Shown: positions 9,268-17,217 of the stretch, in pieces
Numbering within the stretch: the first letter of the stretch is position 1
How the letters are laid out: each line of letters starts with the position of its first letter
From: Betaproteobacteria bacterium
GTDB lineage: Bacteria; Pseudomonadota; Gammaproteobacteria; Burkholderiales; Burkholderiaceae_F
DNA: 54,175 nucleotides
NCBI GenBank assembly: GCA_005882215.1
Contig: VBCK01000134.1
Location: 1 to 54,175, forward strand
Direction: 5' to 3'
Program-made: the position numbers and the translations under genes
Notes under the pieces: generated by a model
Seen by the model: only the letters and a program-made list of their open reading frames with translations
Databases searched by the model: none
Told to the model about the DNA's origin: nothing

Positions 9268-10005
9268 CTAGCTTCGAGCCGCAGCTTGCTTGGACATTCG
9301 CGAGCTCTTGGTGTGGCCAGTGCTGCTTGTGCTGAATAGGCTCCGGAACTCACGATCGCCTTTCGGCGAGAACCGAATGACGCGCGAGTTCTTCTCGCGC
9401 GCGACCCAGCCCAGGTCGCAGAAGCGGGACAAAAGGGCTGCGCCGAGCGATCCCGCCAGATGGTGTCTGCGCTCGCTCCAATCCATGCAAGGTCGGCAAA
9501 ACGTGCGGCGTTGCCGAGCCGCGGCGTGCGTATCGATGCCCACGCGCTCAAACCACTCGACACCGCGTTGCGTAAGTCGCAGGCCTTCGGGGGACATCGC
9601 CAGCACTCGATGACGCAAGAGCGCCTCGTAAGCCGACACGGCGAGCTCACCGGCGAGATGGTCGTAGCAGATTCGGGCCTTTCGTAGGGCCGGTTCCCGC
9701 GGGCTTGACACGAGGCGGACCGCGCCGGTACGAAACGCCACCCCCATGAGGGATTCGAGCAGACCCGCCACATCTTCGTCGGCAAGCCGATAGTATCGAT
9801 GCCGGCCTTGTTGATCCACTGCCACGAGGCCGGCGTCGAGCATCTTCGACAAGTGGGCGCTCATGGTTTGCTTTGTGACGCCGCCGATCGCCGCCAGTTC
9901 GGTGGCCGTGAGTGCCCTGTCGGTCATCAGCGCGGTGAGGGCGTCCGCCCTTGCGGCGTCGCCGAGCAGCGAGGCGATTCGGGCGATGTTGGGGCCGTCT
10001 TTCAT
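9268..10005 (-). CDS. ArsR-family winged-helix transcriptional regulator
   Basis: A 245-residue regulator. The N-terminal winged helix (about residues 1-80) contains LTATELAAIGGVTKQTMSAHLSKML as recognition region (given here as LTATELAAIGGV and TKQTMSAHLSKML) and a wing QGRHRYYRL. The C-terminal half has CRPCMDWSERRHHLAG, typical of a longer ArsR subgroup, with a CxxC pair that might bind metal or sense redox state. The start ATG is directly preceded by a perfect inverted repeat, so the gene probably represses itself. The ligand is unknown. The upstream cupin may be a co-regulated partner, but the 130-base gap contains this gene's own promoter. Confidence 0.88.
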   Translation of the reverse strand: MKDGPNIARIASLLGDAARADALTALMTDRALTATELAAIGGVTKQTMSAHLSKMLDAGLVAVDQQGRHRYYRLADEDVAGLLESLMGVAFRTGAVRLVSSPREPALRKARICYDHLAGELAVSAYEALLRHRVLAMSPEGLRLTQRGVEWFERVGIDTHAAARQRRTFCRPCMDWSERRHHLAGSLGAALLSRFCDLGWVAREKNSRVIRFSPKGDREFRSLFSTSSTGHTKSSRMSKQAAARS

Positions 10006-10025
10006 GGTTCGACGCTAATCGAACC
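10006..10025 (-). promoter_or_regulatory. Candidate autoregulatory operator of the ArsR-type gene
   Basis: A perfect inverted repeat GGTTCGA-CGCTAA-TCGAACC touches the start codon at 10005. On the gene strand TTGCAT, a 17-base spacer and TAGCGT form a weak promoter. Its -10 element lies inside the repeat and its predicted start point falls on the ATG, so the transcript may be leaderless. Bound repressor would cover the promoter. Confidence 0.65.
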
Positions 10026-10135
10026 GTCAGCTGAATGCAAGCGCCTATCACCGCCCCCGTGGATTCCTTGATTTCCCGCGGACCGCGGCATAAGGGAAGC
10101 GCCGGCATCAAGCGCTTCAACATGCAGCAGGCGAG

Positions 10136-10648
10136 CTAGAACGGCCCGCCGGCCTTGCGCAGACGGTCCGGCAGCCCGTCGTGCGGCCCCATCGGCCGCG
10201 CCGGCAGATCGTTCCAGTGGCGCGCGCCGATCTGTGCATTGCGCGCCGGATGCACCGGATAGTGGATCCGGTTGTCCTCGCGCTTGCGGTCGCCGACCAC
10301 CAGCAGCCGCACGTCCGAGTCCGTGTTGTTGATGAAGGTGTGCGACAGGCCGGTGCCGGCTGCAAAGCCGACGCCGTCGCCCGGGGCCAGACGGACCAGA
10401 TCGCCGTCCAGCCAGACATCGGGTGTGCCTTCGATCACGTAGATGAATTCGTCCTCGCTTTCCTCGCAATGAGGCCACGAGGTGCGCCGGCCCGGCGGCA
10501 GCAGTTCATGGTGGATGCCGAGACGGGCGAAGCCGAAATGGCGCCCGAACGGCGAGCCGATCGACAGCAGCTCCTGGCTGCCGGGATAGGTTCCGTTGTC
10601 GGGCTCCTGGATTTCCTTCCAATGCTTGATGCAGTCGGGTCGGGTCAT
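10136..10648 (-). CDS. Cupin-domain protein
   Basis: A 170-residue single-domain cupin. The first metal-binding motif is visible as PPGRRTSWPHCEESEDEFIYVIEG (PPGRRTSWPH followed by CEESEDEFIYVIEG), and the second as GTGLSHTFINNT. The segment between them (DLVRLAPGDGVGFAA) fits the beta-barrel. Such small cupins can be isomerases, dioxygenases or sugar-binding proteins, so no reaction is assigned. It lies 91 bases downstream of imuB on the same strand and may be read from the SOS operon, though nothing links it to DNA repair. Confidence 0.85.
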   Translation of the reverse strand: MTRPDCIKHWKEIQEPDNGTYPGSQELLSIGSPFGRHFGFARLGIHHELLPPGRRTSWPHCEESEDEFIYVIEGTPDVWLDGDLVRLAPGDGVGFAAGTGLSHTFINNTDSDVRLLVVGDRKREDNRIHYPVHPARNAQIGARHWNDLPARPMGPHDGLPDRLRKAGGPF

Positions 10649-10739
10649 GGTTTGCGTTCCTGGGTCAGGGAGCCACCTTCTTGGGCGAGTAAATCATGAC
10701 TGCGCCGAACACCTTTCCGTATCCCGCACCGAAGGTGTA

Positions 10740-12293
10740 TCAGCAGAAAAATCCGTGCAGAAACCACCCGCGCGGCTGCTTCAACTCGCGGTATATCCAC
10801 AGCGTCTGCCCGCGCTGGTTGCGGGCCACGAAATAGTCGCGATGCACCGTCGGGCGGTGCGGGTCGCCGAAATCCCACCAGCCGACTTCGATCCGCTCCG
10901 GCCCGGCAATCAGTGCCAGCTCGCCTCTGTAATCTGGAAGCTCGTGCTGCTGCGCCAGCGGCTGCGGAGCGGCCAGGATCAGCAGCGGGCGCTGCAGCGC
11001 AGGTGCCAGCCGGATCGGGGCGCGCGGGCCGCTGCGCTCGGCGGCAAGCGGCGCGATCCGGATCGCATGCTCGGGCCGGTGGTCGTCGACTGCCTGCAAC
11101 TGGAATACGCGCTCGGAGCCGAGCCGCGCGTGCAGGGTTTCGGCCAGTTGCAGCCAGTCCAGCCCGTCGCGAACGCTGTCCTGCGACGGTGGCAGCAAGC
11201 TGGCGTTCAATGCCTGAAACGGCGCCAGGCGCTCCACCGTGAGCGACAGCTCGACGGCAGGCTCGGGCAGGCTGACCCGCGTCAGCCGCTCGGCCAGCAG
11301 CTTCGCCAGCCGCCCGGCATCGCGCTCCGGGGCGGCCAGTGCCAGCGCGATCCGTGTCGCGGTGATCGTTCGTACGCCACGCGGGTTATGGTGCGCGGTG
11401 AAAATCAGCTCGGCTGCGCCCGCATCATGGCCGCGCAGAAAACCTTCGAGCGAACGCAGCAGCCGGTGCGCGGGAAACATCAGTTGCGCGGATTGCGTCA
11501 CGTCGGCCGGCAATTCGATGCGGGCGGCGAATCGCGCCGGAGGCGAAAACGCCGGCTGAGGATCAGGCTGCAGACCCAGCGCACGATCCAGCTGATCGAG
11601 TCGGTGCGCGCCGAAGCGCCGCGCGAATGCATCGCGCGGCAGACCGAGCACCTGTCCGATCGTATTCAGTCCGAGCGCGTGCAGCGTCCGGGTCGTATCC
11701 ACGTCCCATTCGAGCATCGTCAGCGGCAAGGGCGCCAGGGCGGACTGCAGTTGCCCGCCGGCCTGTGCATCGCGCGCGGGCAGGCCGCTTGCGCGCGCGG
11801 TGCCGATCAGCCAGGCAGCGCCCGGGGTCGCGGCGTAGCCGAACGCGGCGCGGTATCCGAGGCTTCCGAGCCCGCGCCGAATGCGCCGGTGCAGTTCGGA
11901 ACGGCCTCCGAACAGGCGCTCGCTGCCGCCGGTTTCCAGCACCAGGCCGCTGCTGGACGGGCTGGCTTGCCCGCCGTAGCTGCGCAGCAGCGTAGGCGGG
12001 CGGATCGTCACCTGGGCACTGAACTGGTAAGCCCAGCAGGCCAGCTCATGCAGTGCGTCGCGTTCATGATCGGGAGTGCGCGGCACGACCGCCAGCGTGC
12101 GAGCAAGTGCCTGGGCGGCGGCGAGCTTCATCGCCGGCGCGATCCCGGCGGCGCGGGCCGGGTCGTTGCAAAACGCGATCAACGGTCGCTCGCGCGGCCC
12201 TTCGGTGATGGCCAGCGGCCCGGCGCACCGGATCGCTCGCGCGGCCAGCTGCAGCGGCAGCGCGGGCAGGCACACAGCAAGCCACAGAGCCAT
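10740..12293 (-). CDS. imuB: ImuB, inactive Y-family polymerase of the mutasome
   Basis: A 517-residue Y-family-like protein. The start is placed at the ATG 12293 (MALWLAVCLPALPL), matching the usual MLWLALHLP-type N-terminus; an upstream extension overlaps imuA and is rejected. Family members lack the acidic catalytic residues and act as a scaffold joining ImuA, DnaE2 and the beta clamp. The N-terminus here likewise has no DxD-type start. The C-terminus ends in WFLHGFF, the characteristic tail of the family. It follows imuA after 16 bases, inside the lexA operon. Confidence 0.94.
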   Translation of the reverse strand: MALWLAVCLPALPLQLAARAIRCAGPLAITEGPRERPLIAFCNDPARAAGIAPAMKLAAAQALARTLAVVPRTPDHERDALHELACWAYQFSAQVTIRPPTLLRSYGGQASPSSSGLVLETGGSERLFGGRSELHRRIRRGLGSLGYRAAFGYAATPGAAWLIGTARASGLPARDAQAGGQLQSALAPLPLTMLEWDVDTTRTLHALGLNTIGQVLGLPRDAFARRFGAHRLDQLDRALGLQPDPQPAFSPPARFAARIELPADVTQSAQLMFPAHRLLRSLEGFLRGHDAGAAELIFTAHHNPRGVRTITATRIALALAAPERDAGRLAKLLAERLTRVSLPEPAVELSLTVERLAPFQALNASLLPPSQDSVRDGLDWLQLAETLHARLGSERVFQLQAVDDHRPEHAIRIAPLAAERSGPRAPIRLAPALQRPLLILAAPQPLAQQHELPDYRGELALIAGPERIEVGWWDFGDPHRPTVHRDYFVARNQRGQTLWIYRELKQPRGWFLHGFFC

Positions 12294-12309
12294 ACGCCGA
12301 ATAGCTCTT

Positions 12310-13137
12310 TCAACAGCCTGCTCCAGCGCCTGCCAGGGCAGCCGCAAGCTGCCACGGTTTTACCGCTGAGGAAGTGGGTGCGGCAAGCGAAGCCGCGTTC
12401 CGATCCCATGACCCCGAGTGCACCTGCAGGGCGACCGGTTCAATCAGGGGCCGGCCGCGCCGCTTCAGGATTTTGACGGCCAGTTTCTGGGACTGCGGCC
12501 CGCGGTCGCAGGTCAGCTGCAGGCGCAGCGCGGCCGGCGAGGGCGCGTCGGTGCAGCGCGACGGGCGTATCACGAACACCAGTGCACGATGCCGCTGGGC
12601 CAGCAGGTGCAAGCGGCGCAGCGCGCGGAAGTCGGCAGGGGCGCTGGAGGTCGGCAGCCAGCCGATCAGGGCACCCAGGTGTGCAGCACGCAGGGACTGC
12701 TCGACCGCCCACCAGGCTTCACGCGCAACAGCCGGCCTGACGAAGATGCTGCAGGACGGATCGATGCCTGCCTCGGTCAACGCCGGCGGATAGGGCAAGG
12801 CCTGCTGCAGCAGGTCGTCTGCCTGTAGTCCGCGTTCACACGACCCGTATTCGCACGGCAGGATCCAGACACAGGCGCGGCCGGCGCGGGTCTGCGCTGC
12901 CAGCGCGGGAGCGAGCAGGCTCAACTCACCGATGCCGGGATCGTCGTGCAGCAGCTCGATCAGTTGACCCTGCGGCCAGCCGCCGCCGGGCAGCTCGGCA
13001 TCCAGGATCTCGAAGCCGGTGGGCGCACATTCGGCGGCCGTGGCCGCGAGTGCCGGATCATCGGCGTGCCAGACGCCCGACACGGCGGCCGGGTCGGCCG
13101 CGCGCAGCAACGGGATCGGATGGGTCGCGGCCCGCAT
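12310..13137 (-). CDS. imuA: ImuA, RecA/SulA-like mutasome protein
   Basis: A 275-residue protein of the ImuA family. The typical region GFEILDAELPGGGWPQGQL lies near residues 42-60 and is followed by a RecA-like core (CVWILPCEYG, then ALIGWLPTSS). It is an SOS-induced accessory factor that interacts with RecA and ImuB. The gene starts 24 bases after lexA, too close for a separate promoter, so lexA-imuA-imuB are one LexA-controlled operon. Confidence 0.93.
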   Translation of the reverse strand: MRAATHPIPLLRAADPAAVSGVWHADDPALAATAAECAPTGFEILDAELPGGGWPQGQLIELLHDDPGIGELSLLAPALAAQTRAGRACVWILPCEYGSCERGLQADDLLQQALPYPPALTEAGIDPSCSIFVRPAVAREAWWAVEQSLRAAHLGALIGWLPTSSAPADFRALRRLHLLAQRHRALVFVIRPSRCTDAPSPAALRLQLTCDRGPQSQKLAVKILKRRGRPLIEPVALQVHSGSWDRNAASLAAPTSSAVKPWQLAAALAGAGAGC

Positions 13138-13161
13138 TCGATCGAGCGGCGGATCGGATGT

Positions 13162-13806
13162 CTACAGTGACGGGCGGATCACGCCGACCGCCAGCCCTTC
13201 GATCGCAAGCGCTTCGCGCTTCAAATCCACGAGGATCGGTGCGTAGTCGGGGTTCTCGGCGATCAGCTCGGCCCGCGAGCCCTTGAGCCGGAAGCGCTTG
13301 ACGGTGACCTCGTCGCCCAGTCGGGCGACGACGATCTGCCCGTTCAATGCCTGCTCCTGCCGATGCACCGCCAGCCAATCGCCGTCCAGGATGCCGGCGT
13401 CGCGCATGCTCATGCCGCGCACTTCGAGCAGGTAGTCGGCGCGCGGCTTGAACAGGGCCGCGTCGACGACCGGGTGCTTGAGCACGTTTTCCTGCGCCAG
13501 GATCGGGCTGCCGGCTGCCACCTTGCCAATCAGGGGTAGGCCGAATTCCCGAGCCGCCGCCCCGATCGAATCCTGCGTGCCACCCTTGAGGCGGATGCCG
13601 CGCGAAGTGCCCGCCAGCAGCTCGATCAGCCCTTTTCTCTGCAGCGCCTGCAAATGCTGTTCGGAGGCGTTCAGCGATCGGAAACCGAAGGCGCGCGCAA
13701 TCTCTTCCCGGGTCGGAGGCACTCCGCGGGTGCTCAGCGCATGGCGGATGAACTCGAGGATTTCGTTTTGACGGGTGGTCAGGGCCAGTGTGGTGTCGGT
13801 GCTCAT
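13162..13806 (-). CDS. lexA: LexA repressor
   Basis: A 214-residue SOS repressor. The N-terminal winged helix (about 1-70) includes [20 protein letters not shown]. The self-cleavage bond is Ala98-Gly99 in KVAAGSP. Ser133 (RGMSMRD) and Lys170 (DEVTVKRF) form the catalytic dyad. RecA filament stimulates self-cleavage after DNA damage, freeing lexA-imuAB and dnaE2. A good LexA box lies 66 bases upstream of the start, so the gene is autoregulated. Confidence 0.97.
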   Translation of the reverse strand: MSTDTTLALTTRQNEILEFIRHALSTRGVPPTREEIARAFGFRSLNASEQHLQALQRKGLIELLAGTSRGIRLKGGTQDSIGAAAREFGLPLIGKVAAGSPILAQENVLKHPVVDAALFKPRADYLLEVRGMSMRDAGILDGDWLAVHRQEQALNGQIVVARLGDEVTVKRFRLKGSRAELIAENPDYAPILVDLKREALAIEGLAVGVIRPSL

Positions 13807-13871
13807 GGACGGTTGCCTGTTGCCGTTTCAAAAAATACTGAGTTACCTACATTGGCTGAGGGAGCGCGAGA

Positions 13872-13891
13872 TACTGTAAATATATACAGTG
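13872..13891 (-). promoter_or_regulatory. LexA (SOS) box of the lexA-imuAB operon
   Basis: It contains CTGTAAATATATACAG (13874-13889), a near-ideal CTGT-N8-ACAG LexA operator with an AT-rich core. It sits 66 bases upstream of the lexA start and would autoregulate the operon. Confidence 0.93.
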
Positions 13892-14265
13892 CCGGGCAGA
13901 GGCGCAAGTCCATCCGGCCCATGGCTGTTTGCATCGCGCCGGTTGTTCTGCGGCACCCATTTCGGTGGCTTGTGCGCGCAAGGTCGCGTGATACACTGCT
14001 TTCTCAGGCGGAAGCCACTGCTGAGCTGCTGATGCAGCCATTTACGGAGCGCGCCGATATTGGGGTGAAGCGCGCGGACTCCCGGATGCTTCCGGATCGT
14101 CCCGTTTTCTGATCGTACGTCTCGGCCCGGCGCGGGCAACCAGCCAATGATCGCCCCCGCGCGGCGGGTGGCATTGATCACCGGATCCGGGATTTGATTC
14201 GGCGAATCTGCATCGCAAACGCGATCCGGGCGCAACGGCCGGCCCGACCGAGTTGAGCTGAGAAG
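13892..14265. other. Gene-free stretch holding the scpB promoter and leader
   Basis: Between the lexA box and scpB there is no gene I can support. It contains the promoter at 13970-13997 and an apparent untranslated leader of about 260 bases. A 26-codon frame (14035-14112, ATG to TGA) lies in the leader without a clear ribosome binding site. I found no tRNA fold and no intrinsic terminator. Confidence 0.5.
13970..13997 (+). promoter_or_regulatory. Candidate promoter of the scpB-rluB block
   Basis: TTGTGC, a 16-base spacer and TACACT, the latter preceded by TGA as in an extended -10. Transcription would start near 14004 and run into scpB at 14266. Confidence 0.5.
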
Positions 14266-14913
14266 ATGAACGCGCACGAGGCGAGGATCGTCCTGGAGGC
14301 AGCGCTTCTGACAGCACAGCAACCGCTGTCACTGGCCGACATGGACAAGCTGTTCGGCGGGGAATTCGACAGAGGAGTGCTGCAGGCGCTGCTGGACGAG
14401 TTGAGCCGCAACTGGGAAGGTCGAGGAGTTGAACTGGTCTGCCTGGCTTCGGGCTGGCGTTTTCAGAGCACGCCGGCGATGCGCACCTACCTGGAACGGC
14501 TGAATCCGGACAAACCGGTGCGCTATTCGCGAGCGGTGCTCGAGACCCTGGCGATCATCGCGTACCGGCAGCCGGTAACGCGGGGCGACATCGAGGAAAT
14601 CCGGGGCGTGACCGTCTCGACCCAGGTCATCAGGACGCTCGAGGAGCGTGGCTGGATCGAAACCGTGGGCCATCGCGAGGTGCCCGGGCGGCCGGCACTG
14701 CTGGCGACCACGCGCACCTTCCTGGACGACCTGGGATTGCGGTCGCTGCAGGAGCTGCCGCCGCTCGCGAATGGCAATGCGGCACCACTGCCACTGGAGC
14801 TGGAGTTGCCGATGACACACGCTGCGCTGATTCCTGGGGCCGATGCGGGCGCTGTGGCGCCGGCGGCGAAGCCTATTGAATCCTCTTCCTCATGGATGTC
14901 GCCCGTATCATGA
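14266..14913 (+). CDS. scpB: Segregation and condensation protein ScpB
   Basis: A 215-residue winged-helix kleisin-associated protein. Characteristic segments are [21 protein letters not shown] at the N-terminus ([21 protein letters not shown]), [20 protein letters not shown] and [17 protein letters not shown]. It works with ScpA and SMC to compact and separate chromosomes; neither partner is in the window. A low-complexity tail of about 40 residues follows the folded part. The stop overlaps the rluB start in an ATGA. Confidence 0.95.
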   Translation: MNAHEARIVLEAALLTAQQPLSLADMDKLFGGEFDRGVLQALLDELSRNWEGRGVELVCLASGWRFQSTPAMRTYLERLNPDKPVRYSRAVLETLAIIAYRQPVTRGDIEEIRGVTVSTQVIRTLEERGWIETVGHREVPGRPALLATTRTFLDDLGLRSLQELPPLANGNAAPLPLELELPMTHAALIPGADAGAVAPAAKPIESSSSWMSPVS

Positions 14914-16322
14914 GTCAACCGTTGGCAATCGAGGTTGCATCGACCGAATCGCCGCAGGACGCCGGGGCCTCACCCGAGGCATCAGCCGAGCCTGCGCCGC
15001 AGGCACCTGATCAGGCTGAGTCCCCGACGGGCACAGCTTCCGCGTCCCAGCCGCAGCCGGGCGCGCCGCCTGCGGCCGCCGACCAGGACGCTGACGCTGA
15101 TGAACCGGGCCGTTCCGGGCCTCTTCCCGGCGGTGGTGACGGAGAACGCCGGCTGCGCGGTCCGCTCGGACGGCGCCGCCGCGGGCGTGGCGAGCGGCCC
15201 CCCCGTGAGCCGGCAGCGGCCGAGACGCGCGAGCCAGAATCCGCATTGCCCTTGGCCGATGGCGAGAATCTGAGCGTGGCGGCGATGCCGGAGCAGCCGC
15301 TGCCGCGCGAGCTGCTCGAGCGAGGACGACGCGCCGCGCAGTCGGCCTTGAACGCGCAGTCCGACAAGCTCCACAAAGTGTTGGCCGACGCCGGAGTCGG
15401 CTCGCGTCGGGAAATGGAGGAGCTGATCGTGGCCGGGCGGGTGTCGGTGAACGGCCAGCCCGCGCACGTCGGGCAGCGGGTACTGCCGACCGACCAGGTC
15501 CGGATCAATGGCAGGCCCTTGCAGCGCCGCCAGTCTGGCCCTGGCAAGCCGCCCCGGGTACTGATTTATCACAAGCCGAGTGGGGAGATCGTCTCGCAGG
15601 ACGACCCTCAAGCCAGGCCGTCCGTATTCGAGCGCTTCCCTAAGGTTGCAGGCGGGCGTTGGATTTCGGTGGGTCGCCTGGATCTGAATACCGAAGGTCT
15701 GCTGGTGGTGACCACATCCGGTGACCTGGCCAACCGTCTGTCGCATCCGCGCTTCGAAGTCGAGCGCGAATACGCGGTGCGCGTGGCCGGGCAGCTCACC
15801 GACGAGCAGCGTCAGCGCCTGCTCGAGGCGGTCGAGCTGGACGACGGGCCGGCACGCTTTACCCGCCTTGAGGACGCCGGTGGCCAGGGCATGAACCACT
15901 GGTACCGGGCCGTGATCAAAGAGGGTCGCAATCGCGAGGTCCGGCGCATGTTCGACGCGATCGGACTGCAGGTGAGCCGGCTGATACGGATTCGCTTCGG
16001 CTCGATCGCCCTTCCGCGGTCGCTCGCACGCGGCCGCTTCATGGAACTGGCGCCGGGTTGGGTCGAGGCGTGGCTGCACGATCTGGGGATTGGGTCGGAG
16101 GCCGCGCGCGGCCGGCCCGCGGGCGCAGGTCCGCGGCGACCCGATGGGGCTCGCCGCGGGAAACCGCCCGGTGGCAGGCCCGCGGGCGGGGCGCGCCAGC
16201 CCGATCCTATGACGAGCACGGTCAGCTATATCGCCAACGGAACGCACCCACACAGCCCGCGGGCCAATCCGGGCTTGCAGAACCGCTTCCGGCGGCCCAA
16301 GTCCGGGCGGGGATTCGGTTAG
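14910..16322 (+). CDS. rluB: 23S rRNA pseudouridine synthase RluB
   Basis: A 470-residue protein of the RsuA/RluB family, which modifies helix 89 of 23S rRNA (U2605 in E. coli). An alanine-proline-acidic N-terminal extension of about 145 residues precedes the S4 RNA-binding domain ([20 protein letters not shown]). The synthase domain contains [18 protein letters not shown] with the catalytic aspartate, and [13 protein letters not shown] glycine-arginine-proline-rich tail of about 80 residues follows. The start at 14910 is chosen for its four-base overlap with scpB; an earlier ATG at 14892 is also in frame. The disordered ends are longer than in E. coli and may bind RNA. Confidence 0.93.
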   Translation: MSQPLAIEVASTESPQDAGASPEASAEPAPQAPDQAESPTGTASASQPQPGAPPAAADQDADADEPGRSGPLPGGGDGERRLRGPLGRRRRGRGERPPREPAAAETREPESALPLADGENLSVAAMPEQPLPRELLERGRRAAQSALNAQSDKLHKVLADAGVGSRREMEELIVAGRVSVNGQPAHVGQRVLPTDQVRINGRPLQRRQSGPGKPPRVLIYHKPSGEIVSQDDPQARPSVFERFPKVAGGRWISVGRLDLNTEGLLVVTTSGDLANRLSHPRFEVEREYAVRVAGQLTDEQRQRLLEAVELDDGPARFTRLEDAGGQGMNHWYRAVIKEGRNREVRRMFDAIGLQVSRLIRIRFGSIALPRSLARGRFMELAPGWVEAWLHDLGIGSEAARGRPAGAGPRRPDGARRGKPPGGRPAGGARQPDPMTSTVSYIANGTHPHSPRANPGLQNRFRRPKSGRGFG

Positions 16323-16367
16323 ACCGGGTCAGGTGAACGCCGCGGGGCAGTTTTCCGCGGGCAGTTA

Positions 16368-16373
16368 TATAAT
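16368..16373 (+). promoter_or_regulatory. Candidate -10 element of the rimP operon
   Basis: A perfect TATAAT lies within GTTATATAATCATC. No convincing -35 is seen at 17 bases. Transcription would start near 16380, giving a leader of about 225 bases before rimP. Confidence 0.5.
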
Positions 16374-16605
16374 CATCTGTTGCCTGAAATGGCGCGCCCG
16401 GCTGAGGCTGGGTGGGCTGGATCGACGTTTGGCCGTTCACGCGGGCGAGCGGACGCTGCAGATCCGGCCAAGCGGTTCAGTGGCGGCTGCGTTTCGGTAG
16501 AAGGATCCGGGGAGGGTTCTGCGTTCCGGATACGCGGCCCCAGCCTGTTAGGAACAGAAAAAATGGGCGAGCGGGCCCATTTTTTTTTACGGGGATGCAT
16601 AACGG
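16374..16605 (+). promoter_or_regulatory. rimP leader region (probable attenuator)
   Basis: This stretch runs from the TATAAT to the rimP start and includes the strong intrinsic terminator listed separately. rimP-nusA operons of other proteobacteria are known to carry premature terminators in a rimP leader RNA. The same layout here suggests control of the operon by read-through. No specific ligand fold is recognisable by eye. Confidence 0.5.
16556..16589 (+). terminator. Intrinsic terminator ahead of rimP
   Basis: AATGGGC, a short loop and GCCCATT make a GC-rich hairpin flanked by an A-run upstream and nine T residues downstream. It is symmetrical and could act in both directions. It ends 16 bases before the rimP ATG, so it must be bypassed for rimP-nusA-infB expression unless a promoter lies within the hairpin region. 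Confidence 0.88.
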
Positions 16606-17217
16606 ATGCGAAGTGGCGCGGTTGTCGCAAGTGCCGTGCGCGAGCTGATCGAACCGACCGTTCGTGGCCTTGGCTACGAGCTGGTCGACGTGCAGCGCGC
16701 GGCGCACGGGCTGCTGCGGGTCACGGTCGACACGACGTCGTCGACGCGGGGGATCGGGCTGGATGATTGCGAGCGGATCAGCCGCCAGTTGACGCATCTG
16801 ATGGCGGTCGAGCAGATCGATTACGAACGGCTCGAGGTGTGCTCGCCGGGACTGGACCGGCCGTTGACGGGGCCGCGGGACTTCGTGCGCTTCGCCGGTT
16901 CGCCGATCCAGCTGCAGCTGAAAGAGCCACTGCAGGGGCGTCGCCGCTTTCAGGGCAGGCTGCTGGGCCTCGATGGCCAGGCCGGCGCCGAGCGGGTGCG
17001 GCTGGAGGTGGCAGCCAATGCGGGCGCGCGAGTCGGCCCGCGGCGTGGCCGCAAGTCGGGGGTTGAATCCGAGCCGCAAGGAACGCTCGAACTGCCGCTG
17101 GCCGCTATTGAAAAAGCCCACCTGGTACCCCAGTTCGATTTCAGGGGCGCAGGCAGGGGTGCAGGGCGGGCGCCCAGTGGATACGAGAAAGCGGGAAGCG
17201 AGGAAAGACGGGGATGA
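16606..17217 (+). CDS. rimP: Ribosome maturation factor RimP
   Basis: A 203-residue protein needed for 30S subunit assembly. The N-terminal domain shows [17 protein letters not shown] and the family hallmark [15 protein letters not shown] with DFVRFAG following. The C-terminal SH3-like part (about 95-190) contains [18 protein letters not shown] and ends in a lysine-arginine-rich tail, longer than in E. coli RimP. It starts 16 bases after the leader terminator, with GGGGA upstream. Its stop overlaps the nusA start as ATGA, so the two are translationally coupled. Confidence 0.93.
   Translation: MRSGAVVASAVRELIEPTVRGLGYELVDVQRAAHGLLRVTVDTTSSTRGIGLDDCERISRQLTHLMAVEQIDYERLEVCSPGLDRPLTGPRDFVRFAGSPIQLQLKEPLQGRRRFQGRLLGLDGQAGAERVRLEVAANAGARVGPRRGRKSGVESEPQGTLELPLAAIEKAHLVPQFDFRGAGRGAGRAPSGYEKAGSEERRG

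Noticed and set aside
10596..12476. A 626-codon plus-strand frame over imuB
   Set aside because: Antisense shadow of imuB with no recognisable domain.
13892..14265. A tRNA or small RNA gene in the scpB leader
   Set aside because: I looked for a cloverleaf with an acceptor stem and CCA end and found none.
16380..16766. A 128-codon frame in the rimP leader
   Set aside because: It runs through the terminator and into rimP in another frame, has no ribosome binding site and looks like random GC-rich coding.
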